A stretch of 64,000 bases of DNA from Treponema sp. (lineage in GTDB: Bacteria > Spirochaetota > Spirochaetia > Treponematales > Treponemataceae): contig JAFUFU010000048.1 in assembly GCA_017469785.1 (NCBI GenBank), positions 1 through 64,000 on the forward strand, given 5' to 3'. Position 1 is the first letter of the stretch; every line of letters begins with the position of its first letter. The notes beneath the pieces are model-generated. The model was not told the origin of the DNA. It worked only from the letters and a program-made list of their open reading frames with translations, and searched no databases. This document shows positions 41,555-50,872 of this stretch, one piece after another. The position numbers and the translations under genes are program-made.

Positions 41555-42982
41555 ATGCTTCTTTATCTCGCATTTAAGAACATTATTTCAAAAAAAAGTT
41601 CTTTCGTTATCATTCTTTTTATTGCTTTCGCCGTCATGATGCTTGTCGTCACGAATGCCATATTCGACAGCACGGAGCAGGGGGTACAGGAAACTTTTGT
41701 CTCTAGTTTTACCGGCGACATCGTCATCAGGCCAGCCTACAAGTCACCTCTTTCGCTTTTCGGTGATGAAACTCCTGTTACGGGCAAACTCACGGAGCTT
41801 CCGATGCTGGCACCATACAGCGAAATCAATTCTTTTCTTCAGGAGCATCCGCTGATTACAGATTTTGTCCCACAGGTTTCCGGCATGGCACAGCTTTCAA
41901 GCGACGAAGAAGAAACGAAGTGCTATATGTTCGGTGTTCCCGCAGAGAAATACCTTTCTCTCATGACTTCCATCAGCATTGTTGAGGGGCAGCCTTGGAT
42001 AGACGGTGAAAAAGGCATCATGCTTTCCCAAAAATATGCCGAGAGCCTGAAGGCCAAAGTGGGGGATACGCTCCAGTTTGCTATAAGCGAGGGCTTCTCT
42101 TCCAGGCTGCGTGCTGTTCCCCTTGTCGCTATCTACGACTATTCAGTGGAAAATTCCATCCTTGACAAAATCGTCCTGACTAACCCGGAGACAGTCCGTG
42201 CAATCATGGATATGGCCGACCTCTCTTCATCTGACAAGGTCGAGTTGTCCGAAAATGTCGAGGACTTGCTTTCTGCCGATGATCTGGACTCGCTTTTCTC
42301 TGACGCCGAGGATTTGACGGATTCGGTTCATACTGATGAAATCATTATATCGCAAGAAGATATCGAAGCATACCAGAACAGCTATTCCGACAGCTCATCA
42401 TGGAATTTCATCATCTGCCGTACATCCGATTCAAAGCATGTCAAAAAACTCATAAAATCACTCAATGCCACCTTCAGGGAGAAAGACTGGCCGATTGAAG
42501 CTGTCAACTGGCGTTCTTCTGCCGGAAATACAGCCTTTTACCTCTACATTCTCCGCCTGATTTTCAATATCGGTATCATCATTATTCTGGGGGCTGGCTT
42601 CATTGTAGTCAACAATACGCTGGTCATTAATGTCCTTGACCGTATCCGGGAAATCGGGACAATGCGCGCAATCGGAGCCAACAAGCGCTTCATCACCAAG
42701 GAATGTGCCGCCGAGACAATCATCATGGCTTTCATTGCCGGTATCATCGGCTGTCTGCTTGGAATCATCGGTTCCGTTGTCGTCTCAAGGCTCCAGATAA
42801 CTTTCTCGAATTCTTTCCTGATCCAGCTTTTCGGAGGAACGGTTCTCCACACTTCGGTCAGACTGCCGAACCTGATTTCTGCCTTCTCACTTTCAATTTT
42901 CATCGGTCTTATCGCATGGATTTATCCGCTCATTAATGCACTCCATGTAAATCCGGTTGAGGCAATGCAGGGGGTAAAATAA
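41555..42982 (+). CDS. LolC/E-type ABC transporter permease (FtsX domain)
   Basis: 475 residues. One N-terminal helix (residues 8-28), a large periplasmic domain and three C-terminal helices are the MacB/LolC layout. The cytoplasmic coupling segment reads IREIGTMRAIGANKRFITKE near residue 364, the FtsX-family hallmark. With the second permease, the LolA-like protein and the divergent ATPase nearby, it should extract lipoproteins or other lipidated cargo from the inner membrane. The periplasmic domain contains an acidic insert DDLDSLFSDAEDL near residue 242 that is repeated in the outer-membrane protein gene at 45101. It overlaps the next gene by 1 bp. Confidence 0.86.
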   Translation: MLLYLAFKNIISKKSSFVIILFIAFAVMMLVVTNAIFDSTEQGVQETFVSSFTGDIVIRPAYKSPLSLFGDETPVTGKLTELPMLAPYSEINSFLQEHPLITDFVPQVSGMAQLSSDEEETKCYMFGVPAEKYLSLMTSISIVEGQPWIDGEKGIMLSQKYAESLKAKVGDTLQFAISEGFSSRLRAVPLVAIYDYSVENSILDKIVLTNPETVRAIMDMADLSSSDKVELSENVEDLLSADDLDSLFSDAEDLTDSVHTDEIIISQEDIEAYQNSYSDSSSWNFIICRTSDSKHVKKLIKSLNATFREKDWPIEAVNWRSSAGNTAFYLYILRLIFNIGIIIILGAGFIVVNNTLVINVLDRIREIGTMRAIGANKRFITKECAAETIIMAFIAGIIGCLLGIIGSVVVSRLQITFSNSFLIQLFGGTVLHTSVRLPNLISAFSLSIFIGLIAWIYPLINALHVNPVEAMQGVK

Positions 42983-44268
42983 TGTATCAGATAATAATTG
43001 CGCTTCGCTCGCTTATGTACCGGCGTTCTCAATACGTCAGCCTTTTTTTGGTCTGTATGTTCGGTGTGGCGGTTTCGCTTGCCTCGATTGCCGTTAGCAG
43101 CGGCATGATTCACTCCCTGAATCAAAAGGCAAAAATCTATTACGGCGGCGACTTTGCGCTTATGTGTTCTGTCAATGATGAAGGTCTCGACATCTACAAC
43201 TACAAGGAAGCCCTGGACCTTGTAAAATCCAAGCTTCCTGAGGATGCGGTCGTGGTTCCGCGCATGGATTTCGACGCTCGCTATGCTTCCTTTTATTTTG
43301 AGGGAGTGCAGGCTTTGCAGAACACAATCAAGGGCATACACTTCGAGGCTGAGCGGAATTTGATGTCGAGCTTCAACTTCCTTGAAGGCGGCTTTGAAGG
43401 CATGGACGGCTCGAACGGCGTCCTCATATCAGCTCCAATCGCGAAAATCCTCAACGTGCATGCCGGAGACGAAATCACCTTTCAGCTCCGCACGATAAAC
43501 GATTATCTGAATACCGTCCCAATCATTGTAAAGGGAGTCTTTCAGGATTCCAGCGTGTTCGGAATGTACACGTCCTACATGGATTTCGACTTCCTAAAGG
43601 AAGCCTACGGAAGGCCTGAAAACTACGCAAACAGAATCTGCGTGAACTTCCCGAACCGCAAGATTACCGAAAAAGACCTGCTTTCTTTCTACGATTCCCT
43701 GTCGTCGGTGATGAACTTGTACCCATGGATATCTGACAAAAGCGACTATATCGACGCCACGGATAATTTTAAGGTCGAGACATGGGGCATGATTCCATTG
43801 AGCGCCAATCTCACTGATGTTGAGATTATGGAGCTTGCAATGGACGCAGTGATAACCTTTATCGTGGTGATTCTGACTGTCATCATAATCGCCGGAATCG
43901 GAAGCACTTACCGGGTCCTTGTCATGAAGCGTATCACTGAAATTGGAATCTATATGGCCCTGGGCATGAAAAAGCGTTCAATCATTTCGACTCTTCTCTT
44001 TGAATCCCTCATCCTTCTTGTCATCGGATGCATAGGGGGAATTATCCTTACATCATTGTTCTGTGCCTTGCTGTCACAGTTTGATTTTTCATTTATTCCG
44101 TCTTTTGATATGTTCCTTGAAAACAGTAACCTAAATCCCAGGGTTGATGTTATTAAGAGTGTAGCGGTTATCGTATCGGTCATTGCCTTTACGATTCTTG
44201 CGGTGTTATACGCAACGCTCAAATCCATCAAGATTATGCCTGTTCAGGCTCTGGCCGTTACGGAATAG
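42982..44268 (+). CDS. LolC/E-type ABC transporter permease (FtsX domain), second subunit
   Basis: 428 residues with the same four-helix topology as its neighbour: first helix near residue 18 (VSLFLVCMFGVAVSLASIAV), periplasmic domain to about residue 280, three final helices. The coupling segment is MKRITEIGIYMALGMKKRS near residue 314. It lacks the acidic insert of the first permease. The two likely form a heterodimer with the ATPase encoded on the opposite strand at 46445. The start overlaps the preceding stop (TAATG). Confidence 0.86.
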   Translation: MYQIIIALRSLMYRRSQYVSLFLVCMFGVAVSLASIAVSSGMIHSLNQKAKIYYGGDFALMCSVNDEGLDIYNYKEALDLVKSKLPEDAVVVPRMDFDARYASFYFEGVQALQNTIKGIHFEAERNLMSSFNFLEGGFEGMDGSNGVLISAPIAKILNVHAGDEITFQLRTINDYLNTVPIIVKGVFQDSSVFGMYTSYMDFDFLKEAYGRPENYANRICVNFPNRKITEKDLLSFYDSLSSVMNLYPWISDKSDYIDATDNFKVETWGMIPLSANLTDVEIMELAMDAVITFIVVILTVIIIAGIGSTYRVLVMKRITEIGIYMALGMKKRSIISTLLFESLILLVIGCIGGIILTSLFCALLSQFDFSFIPSFDMFLENSNLNPRVDVIKSVAVIVSVIAFTILAVLYATLKSIKIMPVQALAVTE

Positions 44269-44294
44269 GGTTGAGTCAGGCAAAGGAGTTACAT

Positions 44295-45098
44295 ATGAAA
44301 CTTAATTTGAAAAAGATATCTATTACCTTGTTTGCCCTTACAGCGCTTTCTTTCTCTGCGAATGCAATTTCTTCTTCTGACGCCTCGCTTCTCCTCAAAA
44401 AAGCCGAGGACGCCACTGCATTCTACGGAACGGATTTCACCGCTTCTTACGAGATTGCGCAGCAGAAACCAGGTGAGGGCAGAAGTGTCACCAATGCCAC
44501 CATCTACCGCCGTGACGATGAGTCAAAATGGACGATTCTCATCACCGCGCCTTTGAAGGACAAGGGCAAGGGTTATTTGCAGACCGACAACAGTATCTGG
44601 TTCTATGATCCTGCAGACCATCGCTTTACTTTCTCAAGCTCAAAGGATAAATTTCAGGGAACAAATGCGAATACTGCTGATTTTGCCCCCCAGCTCTACA
44701 ACCAGAATTACAATATAGAATCTTTTGAGGAAGTCTCTCTCGGTAAATTCCAGTGCGTTCTCTTTACGCTCAAGGCAAAATCAAAGAGCGTTGACTATCC
44801 AACAATAAAACTCTGGGTCACAAAAAACGACGGCCTCACACGCAAAAAGGAAGACTTTTCGCTTTCAGGTCAGAAACTCAGGACTACGGTCATTCCGTCG
44901 TATCAGAAGGTCAGCGGAAACGGCAAAGATTATCATATTCCTGTCAGCATGGTAATTCAGGACAACCTGAAAGGCAAGAAAATCAACGGCCAGATGAGCT
45001 ATGAGAAAACCACGGTATCAATTTCTAACGCGACTCTTGCAAAACAAGACAATGCCGTTTACACTAAGCCGTATCTCGAATTGATGAGCGGCAAATAA
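44295..45098 (+). CDS. LolA-like periplasmic outer-membrane lipoprotein-sorting protein
   Basis: 267 residues from ATG 44295 with AGGAG 7 bp upstream; a TTG at 44271 in the same frame is rejected. A signal peptide (LKKISITLFALTALSFSANA) leads into the LolA_like domain: GYLQTDNSIWFYDP near residue 87 and LYNQNYNIESFEEVSLGKFQ near residue 127. The fold carries acyl chains in a half-barrel between membranes. It is placed between two FtsX permeases and a predicted outer-membrane protein, completing a transport chain. The family commonly accompanies such permeases in spirochaetes. Confidence 0.82.
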   Translation: MKLNLKKISITLFALTALSFSANAISSSDASLLLKKAEDATAFYGTDFTASYEIAQQKPGEGRSVTNATIYRRDDESKWTILITAPLKDKGKGYLQTDNSIWFYDPADHRFTFSSSKDKFQGTNANTADFAPQLYNQNYNIESFEEVSLGKFQCVLFTLKAKSKSVDYPTIKLWVTKNDGLTRKKEDFSLSGQKLRTTVIPSYQKVSGNGKDYHIPVSMVIQDNLKGKKINGQMSYEKTTVSISNATLAKQDNAVYTKPYLELMSGK

Positions 45099-45100
45099 AA

Positions 45101-46423
45101 ATGGCAAAGCATAAAAAAAGTACGATTCTCTTATTTCTTACTGTTTTGAGAGTTTCATCTCTGTTCGCCCAGACGGCGGACTCCGATGAAACTTCTGATT
45201 TTGACGATCTGGATTCGCTTTTTTCTGAAGCGGAAGATGTTTCTGAGCCTGTAGTATCTGAGGATGTTTCTGTTGTGACAAACTACAACGTCACACTTGG
45301 CAATCTTACGCTTCCCCTTGAATTTTCCGGTAAGATGCGCGCAGAAGCTGGCCTTGCCTTCATCAAAGAGGATTCAGAGTCCGATGCCGCGGGGTATTTC
45401 GATTTCAAAAACTATCTTAATTTCACTTCACGTCCTGACAAATACATAGCTCTCAAAGGAACGTTAAAAACAAGTCTCCCGGCTGATGATGACGATTTGG
45501 ACGGGCAGAACAACTATCTGTATATCTACGAGCTGTATTTTGATTATCTCATGCTCGACAGGATTTATCTGACAGCAGGCAAGAAGAAATCTGTCTGGGG
45601 CAATATCCGGCTTTTTTCGGACACAGAATCATACGAGGGTGACGATAACGCCCTTTATACAAATATTCTTTCTGACTCACGCGACCACATCTCCGGCATA
45701 CTGAAAATTCCTGTCGGCAATCATACTTTTACCGGCCTTGCGATGTATCGGGGCGGCACCGGCAACGATTCTCCAAAAACAAAGGATTTGTCTTTAGCCG
45801 CAAGCGCGGAATTTGTGTTCATGGGAACTTCACTCAATTTTTTCGGCCGGCGTTTCCCTACGGCGGACAGTGAAATCGTACAGACACGTCCTTCGCTCCA
45901 TAAGAATACGATTGTCGGCGCTGAACTCAAGCGAACAATTTTAAGCTTTGACTTGTATGGTCAGACGCTGGGCCGTATATCTGAAAATGAGGACAGGGAG
46001 CTAAAAAAAGTATTCACTTCAAAATTTGATGACCTGACGGCTTTTAAAAGTATCGTCTCTACGGTCGGATGCTACCGGATTTGGAATGAAAATATTCCCT
46101 ACGTAGGCTTCAACGTTGAATTCCAGAATATTTATATCCCGGAGCCGGGGGATGATGAAAAATACTTCACAAACAGATTTGCAAGCTATTGCGGCATCGC
46201 GAAACTCGGTCCCAACAAGGATCTCAGCATCGGCTTTCAGTGGAATCACAACATCACGCAGAAAACAGGATTTTTCCAGCCGGGAATCAACGTTTCAAAG
46301 ATTCTGCCACACTGCGACTGGCGAATCGGAGCTAAATATGAATACGGCCTGAACAAGGATGAGAAGGGCTACGAGAAAAAACTTACTGTCGGAACTTATC
46401 TTACAATCAGCATGGATTACTAA
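45101..46423 (+). CDS. Predicted outer-membrane beta-barrel protein of the Lol-like operon
   Basis: 440 residues. A signal peptide ends at LFAQ; then an acidic segment (SDETSDFDDLDSLFSEAED, residues 27-46) precedes a C-terminal region with many alternating aromatic/polar strands, ending in MDY, as in outer-membrane barrels. LTAGKKKSVWGNIRLFSDT near residue 160 is typical of DUF-type porin-like proteins. No family name recalled with confidence. The acidic segment closely matches one in the first permease of the operon, suggesting common binding partners. Two bp separate it from the LolA-like gene. Confidence 0.68.
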   Translation: MAKHKKSTILLFLTVLRVSSLFAQTADSDETSDFDDLDSLFSEAEDVSEPVVSEDVSVVTNYNVTLGNLTLPLEFSGKMRAEAGLAFIKEDSESDAAGYFDFKNYLNFTSRPDKYIALKGTLKTSLPADDDDLDGQNNYLYIYELYFDYLMLDRIYLTAGKKKSVWGNIRLFSDTESYEGDDNALYTNILSDSRDHISGILKIPVGNHTFTGLAMYRGGTGNDSPKTKDLSLAASAEFVFMGTSLNFFGRRFPTADSEIVQTRPSLHKNTIVGAELKRTILSFDLYGQTLGRISENEDRELKKVFTSKFDDLTAFKSIVSTVGCYRIWNENIPYVGFNVEFQNIYIPEPGDDEKYFTNRFASYCGIAKLGPNKDLSIGFQWNHNITQKTGFFQPGINVSKILPHCDWRIGAKYEYGLNKDEKGYEKKLTVGTYLTISMDY

Positions 46424-46444
46424 GGACTGCCGGAGCGGGTTGCG

Positions 46445-47173
46445 TTATTCGCTCTGGATTTTGCCGTCCCTGATTTTGATGACATGGTTGCTCAATGCAA
46501 CGATTTTCGCATCATGGGTTGAGAATACGAAAGTTGTATTCAGCTCCTGATTGAGATTCTTCATGAGCTCGAGAATCTGGTCCCCGTTTTTTGAGTCAAG
46601 GTTTGCCGTAGGTTCGTCAGCAAGGATAATCGGTGCCTTTGTAACAAGAGCCCGGGCAATAGCCACGCGCTGACGCTGACCGCCAGACAACTCAGAGGGT
46701 TTGTGGTTTTTCCAATCTGATAGCCCGACTTTTTCGAGGAGAAAAGCAATCCAGTCCTTTTTTTCTGCGGAGGAAAGGCTTGTGCTTGCGACTGACTTAC
46801 CCAGAGTGAGAGGAAATTCGATGTTTTCCCAGACATTGAGAACAGGAATAAGATTGAATGTCTGAAAAATAAAGCCGAGATGGCTGCGCCTAAGCTCGGT
46901 GAGCTTTGAGTCAATCTTAAAAGGGACGTTTTTGGATTTTTCAAGATTGATGTCCTTGTAGACATCTGTTCCTTCGAGGATAATTGAACCGGCGCTTGGC
47001 AAATCTATGAGCCCAATCATGTTGAGAAGGGTGGACTTTCCAGAGCCTGACGGACCTGAAAGCGCCGCAAATTCCCCCTGTTCGATGCGGAAGGAAGCGT
47101 TGTCAACAGCCTTTACCTGGACTTTTTCCATCTGATAGATTTTGCTTACGTTCTTTAGTTCAATTACTGCCAT
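46445..47173 (-). CDS. LolD/MacB-type ABC transporter ATP-binding protein
   Basis: 242 residues. Walker A LSGPSGSGKSTLLNMIGL is near residue 38, the signature SELSGGQRQRVAIARAL near residue 158, Walker B IILADEPTANLDS near residue 180, and switch FSTHDAKI near residue 218. Subfamily features (short, LLNMIGLID after Walker A) match LolD/MacB ATPases that pair with FtsX permeases. It is transcribed toward the permease operon and ends 21 bp from it. The start lies 6 bp after a perfect TATAAT, so the mRNA would be leaderless. Confidence 0.9.
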   Translation of the reverse strand: MAVIELKNVSKIYQMEKVQVKAVDNASFRIEQGEFAALSGPSGSGKSTLLNMIGLIDLPSAGSIILEGTDVYKDINLEKSKNVPFKIDSKLTELRRSHLGFIFQTFNLIPVLNVWENIEFPLTLGKSVASTSLSSAEKKDWIAFLLEKVGLSDWKNHKPSELSGGQRQRVAIARALVTKAPIILADEPTANLDSKNGDQILELMKNLNQELNTTFVFSTHDAKIVALSNHVIKIRDGKIQSE

Positions 47174-47179
47174 AAAATC

Positions 47180-47208
47180 ATTATATAGAATTTCGGCTTG
47201 TGTTACAA
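47180..47208 (-). promoter_or_regulatory. Predicted promoter of the LolD-like gene
   Basis: On the minus strand TTGTAA (47208-47203), 17-bp spacer, TATAAT (47185-47180). The ATG (47173) begins 6 bp after the -10 box, so transcription would start at or next to the ATG, and there is no Shine-Dalgarno sequence. Confidence 0.6.
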
Positions 47209-47228
47209 TGAAAAAAGACTCGTGAATA

Positions 47229-47257
47229 TTGAAAAAGGAATTATTTAACTTTATAAT
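47229..47257 (+). promoter_or_regulatory. Predicted promoter of the rmlACBD operon
   Basis: TTGAAA (47229-47234), 17-bp spacer, TATAAT (47252-47257); ATG follows at 47272. The leader would be only about 8 nt and contains no clear Shine-Dalgarno. Confidence 0.6.
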
Positions 47258-47271
47258 GAAAACGATTCGCT

Positions 47272-48147
47272 ATGAAAGGTATTATTTTAGCCGGTGGCAG
47301 CGGTACACGCCTTGCTCCTATTACGAAAGCCGTCTCAAAACAGATTTTACCGCTCTATGATAAGCCGATGATTTATTATCCGCTTTCATGTCTCATGCTC
47401 GCCAAAATCCGTGAAATTCTGATTATCTCAACTCCCCGAGACATATCTCTTTTTAAGGAATTGTTCGGTGACGGCTCCTGGCTTGGAATGCGTTTTGAAT
47501 ATGCCGTTCAGGAAAGCCCCCGTGGCTTAGCAGATGCTTTCATCATAGGCAAAGACTTCATAAAAAACGATGATGTCGCGCTGGTGCTCGGTGACAATAT
47601 TTTTTATGGACAGGGATTTACGAGCAGCCTTGAAAATGCAGTGAAAAGGCTGCAGAGCAAGGAAGGGGCAACGATTTTCGGATACTACGTCAAAAATCCC
47701 ACGGCTTACGGTGTCGTTGAATTCTCTTCTGACGGAAAGGTTCTCTGCATTGAGGAAAAGCCAGAAAATCCCAAGTCAAATTATGCCGTCCCGGGACTGT
47801 ATTTTTACGACAACTCCGTCGTTGAGATTGCTGAAAACGTAAAGCCCAGTGCCCGTGGCGAAATCGAAATCACGTCTGTCAATAACGAATACCTGCGTCG
47901 CGGAAAACTCTCTGTAGAGCTTTTGGGCCGAGGCCTTGCCTGGCTTGACACTGGGACTTATGACGGTCTTCAGGAAGCCGGAAATTATGTGGCGACCATT
48001 CAGAAGCGTCAGGGCCTGTATGTGGCCTGCATCGAAGAAATCGCCTATCGCAATAACTGGATTTCAAAAGGACAATTGCTTGAATTGTCCTCTGAATATA
48101 AAACTGATTACGGCGTTTATTTGCGCATGATTGCTGAGAATTTCTGA
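47272..48147 (+). CDS. rmlA: Glucose-1-phosphate thymidylyltransferase
   Basis: 291 residues, the usual RmlA length. [20 protein letters not shown] followed by VSKQILP is the canonical nucleotide-binding and lysine motif; [13 protein letters not shown] near residue 104 holds the metal-binding Asp; [16 protein letters not shown] near residue 222 is also conserved. It makes dTDP-glucose. First gene of rmlACBD, overlapping rmlC by 1 bp. dTDP-rhamnose from this core operon can be used by glycosyltransferases in the island. Confidence 0.97.
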   Translation: MKGIILAGGSGTRLAPITKAVSKQILPLYDKPMIYYPLSCLMLAKIREILIISTPRDISLFKELFGDGSWLGMRFEYAVQESPRGLADAFIIGKDFIKNDDVALVLGDNIFYGQGFTSSLENAVKRLQSKEGATIFGYYVKNPTAYGVVEFSSDGKVLCIEEKPENPKSNYAVPGLYFYDNSVVEIAENVKPSARGEIEITSVNNEYLRRGKLSVELLGRGLAWLDTGTYDGLQEAGNYVATIQKRQGLYVACIEEIAYRNNWISKGQLLELSSEYKTDYGVYLRMIAENF

Positions 48148-48731
48148 TGCTGCAAGTCCAAGAGTGCGGAATTTCAGGGCTTTTAGAGATTCAGCCTGCC
48201 TTTTTCACCGATGAGCGCGGGTATTTCTTTGAGGCATACAATCAGGCAGAATTCGCAAAAATAGGGATTTGCGAGCCTTTCGTTCAGGACAATCAGTCCT
48301 TGTCTCGTAAGGGAACTCTCAGGGGGCTGCATTTCCAGACACGGCACCCGCAGGGAAAACTTGTCAGGGCTGTGAGCGGCAGGGTTTACGATGTGGCCGT
48401 GGATTTGCGTTGTGATTCCGCCACTTTCGGAAAGTATTACGGTGTCATCCTCGATTCCAGCCGTCAGAACATGCTTTTCATTCCGAAAGGATTCGCCCAT
48501 GGTTTTTTGGCTCTCACGGCGCAATGCATTCAGTCCTACAAGTGCACCGACTTCTACGATCCAAAAGGCGAGGGCGGTCTCATGTGGAATGACGAGACAA
48601 TCGGAATCGACTGGAAGGCTGTCGCTCCAGAAATAGAGCCCCTCCTTTCTGAAAAAGACGGCAAGCACCCGAAATTCGACCCAATGGGGCAGTATTTTGA
48701 CTTAAAAGGAAAGTGGATTCGTAATAATTAG
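48147..48731 (+). CDS. rmlC: dTDP-4-dehydrorhamnose 3,5-epimerase
   Basis: 194 residues. TLRGLHFQTRHPQGKLVRA near residue 59 contains the catalytic His, VYDVAVDLR near residue 81, and FIPKGFAHGFLALT near residue 113. MWNDETIGIDW near residue 150 is conserved. It epimerises C3 and C5 of dTDP-4-keto-6-deoxyglucose. Compared with the RmlC-like protein at 7347 it has the standard dTDP-type N terminus (ISGLLEIQPAFFTDERGYF). An 81-bp gap with a common dispersed repeat separates it from rmlB. Confidence 0.96.
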   Translation: MLQVQECGISGLLEIQPAFFTDERGYFFEAYNQAEFAKIGICEPFVQDNQSLSRKGTLRGLHFQTRHPQGKLVRAVSGRVYDVAVDLRCDSATFGKYYGVILDSSRQNMLFIPKGFAHGFLALTAQCIQSYKCTDFYDPKGEGGLMWNDETIGIDWKAVAPEIEPLLSEKDGKHPKFDPMGQYFDLKGKWIRNN

Positions 48732-48735
48732 AAAA

Positions 48736-48806
48736 GACGCAGATGCACGCAGATAGACACAGATTAAATATTTTTATATCCGCGTTCATCGGCGTTAATC
48801 TGCGTC
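48736..48806. repeat. Dispersed CAGATG-type inverted repeat between rmlC and rmlB
   Basis: GACGCAGAT (48736-48744) and ATCTGCGTC (48798-48806) are exact complements. The left arm continues with tandem variants of GCAGAT/ACAGAT. Elements with such CAGAT-rich ends are scattered in many bacterial genomes; I recognise the general type, not a named family. Confidence 0.55.
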
Positions 48807-48824
48807 AAAAAAATGGAGAAGAAT

Positions 48825-49964
48825 ATGTCTAGAAAATTAAAAAATATACTTGTAACAGGCGGGGCAGGCTTTATCGGCTCTAATTTTATCAACTACCTCT
48901 TCGGGCTGAGCGCGACAGGAAGCAAGGAATTCATGGATTCAGGCTTCAAGGGAAAAATCGTCAATGTGGATTGCCTTACTTATGCCGGAAACCTTGAGAA
49001 TCTTTCCGGTGTGGACGCTAAATTCGGCAGCGGAGCGAGCGAGGGCGAGCGGAGATATTTCTTTGAGAAAGTTGACATCTGCGACAGGAGCGAGATTGAG
49101 CGGATTTTTAAGGCTTATGACATCGACACGGTGATTCACTTTGCCGCTGAGAGCCATGTTGACCGCTCGATTTTGGGGCCGGAGGCCTTCATCAAGACCA
49201 ATGTAATGGGAACTTTCACACTTCTTGATGTTGCGCGGAATTACTGGGGAGTCTCCCTTGACAATAAGCGGGACGACGTTCTTTTCCATCATATCTCAAC
49301 CGATGAGGTTTACGGCTCTCTGGGTGAGACCGGCTACTTCACTGAGACCACCAATTACGACCCGCGCTCGCCATATTCTTCCTCAAAGGCAAGCTCTGAC
49401 CATATCGTAATGGCCTACTATCACACTTACGGTCTTCCGATTACTCTCTCAAACTGCACCAACAACTACGGCCCTTATCAGTTCCCGGAAAAACTTCTTC
49501 CCCTTATGATTTCAAATATCCGCGACGGAAAGAACCTTCCGGTCTACGGCGAGGGAAAGAATATCCGCGACTGGATTTATGTCGAGGATCACAATCGGGC
49601 AGTCTGGCAGATTGTAAACGAGGGCGTCGCCGGCGAAAAATACAATATCGGCGGAGAGAACGAATGGCAGAACATCAAGCTTTTGCACAAAGTAATTGAG
49701 CTTACCGCTCCTAAAGTCAATAAATCCGCCGAAGAGGTTGAAAAGACAATCGTTCATGTAAAAGACCGCCCCGGCCACGACGCCCGCTATGCCATAGACT
49801 GCTCAAAAATCAAGAAAGAGCTTAAATGGGAGCGAAAAATGACCTTCGAGCAGGGCTTAGAGCTTACGGTCAGCTGGTACCTTTCCCACAAAGACTGGGT
49901 AGACCACATTTTAAGCGGCGAGTACAAAAACTGGATTAATGCAAATTACGGCGAGCGGAAGTAA
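48825..49964 (+). CDS. rmlB: dTDP-glucose 4,6-dehydratase
   Basis: 379 residues from ATG 48825; the earlier ATG at 48813 overlaps GGAG, which is better read as the ribosome site of 48825. ILVTGGAGFIGSNFINYL near residue 8 is the NAD loop, HISTDEVYGSLGE near residue 157 supplies Thr-Asp-Glu, and SPYSSSKASSDHIV near residue 183 the Tyr-x-x-x-Lys pair. GEGKNIRDWIYVEDH near residue 242 is a family signature. It makes dTDP-4-keto-6-deoxyglucose. The stop abuts the start of rmlD. Confidence 0.97.
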   Translation: MSRKLKNILVTGGAGFIGSNFINYLFGLSATGSKEFMDSGFKGKIVNVDCLTYAGNLENLSGVDAKFGSGASEGERRYFFEKVDICDRSEIERIFKAYDIDTVIHFAAESHVDRSILGPEAFIKTNVMGTFTLLDVARNYWGVSLDNKRDDVLFHHISTDEVYGSLGETGYFTETTNYDPRSPYSSSKASSDHIVMAYYHTYGLPITLSNCTNNYGPYQFPEKLLPLMISNIRDGKNLPVYGEGKNIRDWIYVEDHNRAVWQIVNEGVAGEKYNIGGENEWQNIKLLHKVIELTAPKVNKSAEEVEKTIVHVKDRPGHDARYAIDCSKIKKELKWERKMTFEQGLELTVSWYLSHKDWVDHILSGEYKNWINANYGERK

Positions 49965-50861
49965 ATGGTTTGGGTTATCGGCTGTAACGGCATGCTGGGC
50001 AGGCAGCTGTGCCATACCTTTGAAGAAAAAAATCTCCCTTACACAGGAACTGACAGCAGTGTCTCTATCCTTGATTATATTGCCCTTGAAAACTTTGCCT
50101 CCGGTAAGGAAATTTCCTTTATCGTAAACTGTGCGGCTTACACGGCCGTGGATAAGGCTGAGACCGATGCTGATTTTGCCCGTGCCCTCAATGAAGAAGG
50201 TCCCCAAAATATAGCCCGGATTTCAAAAAAAATAGGATGCCCGCTGATTCATATTTCCACTGACTATGTATTTGACGGCACGGCATCTTCACCAATCAGA
50301 GAGGACGAAGAAATCAATCCCATCGGAGTTTACGGAAAGACAAAGGCAGAAGGTGAAAAAGCCGTAATCGCAGAAAGCGAGGATTTCTACATTCTCAGGA
50401 CAGCCTGGCTCTACGGCTTCTACGGAAATAATTTCATCTATACGATGATCAGGGCTATGAATTCCCGTGAAAGCGTCAGGGTGGTTTCTGATCAGAGGGG
50501 CTCGCCCACGGACTGCCGTACTCTCTCGTCCGTAATTTTCTCGATTGTCCAAAAACGGCTTTCTGGCGGGAAAATCCCTGGCGGAATCTACCATGTGACA
50601 GACAGCGGGGAGACAACATGGTTTGACTTTGCCTGTGAAATCAAAAAAAACGCCTTGGAGGCGGGAATCCTCATGAATGAAAACTGCGCCATAAATCCCT
50701 GCATCACTGAAGATTATCCGAGCCGGGCAAAACGACCGGCCTTTTCCGTGCTTGATACTTCAAAAATTCAGCAAGCCCTTGGAATAAACCTTCCTTTCTG
50801 GAAAGAAAACGTAAAATATTTCATACATTCCGCACACTTTGACAAGATTCGCGTACAATAG
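49965..50861 (+). CDS. rmlD: dTDP-4-dehydrorhamnose reductase
   Basis: 298 residues. WVIGCNGMLGRQL at the N terminus (NAD(P) loop), VNCAAYTAVDKAE near residue 56, HISTDYVFDG near residue 96 and GVYGKTKAEGEKAV near residue 120 with Tyr-x-x-x-Lys are the RmlD signature. It completes dTDP-L-rhamnose. The gene begins directly at the rmlB stop. Confidence 0.96.
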   Translation: MVWVIGCNGMLGRQLCHTFEEKNLPYTGTDSSVSILDYIALENFASGKEISFIVNCAAYTAVDKAETDADFARALNEEGPQNIARISKKIGCPLIHISTDYVFDGTASSPIREDEEINPIGVYGKTKAEGEKAVIAESEDFYILRTAWLYGFYGNNFIYTMIRAMNSRESVRVVSDQRGSPTDCRTLSSVIFSIVQKRLSGGKIPGGIYHVTDSGETTWFDFACEIKKNALEAGILMNENCAINPCITEDYPSRAKRPAFSVLDTSKIQQALGINLPFWKENVKYFIHSAHFDKIRVQ

Positions 50862-50872
50862 TAAAATGGAAT

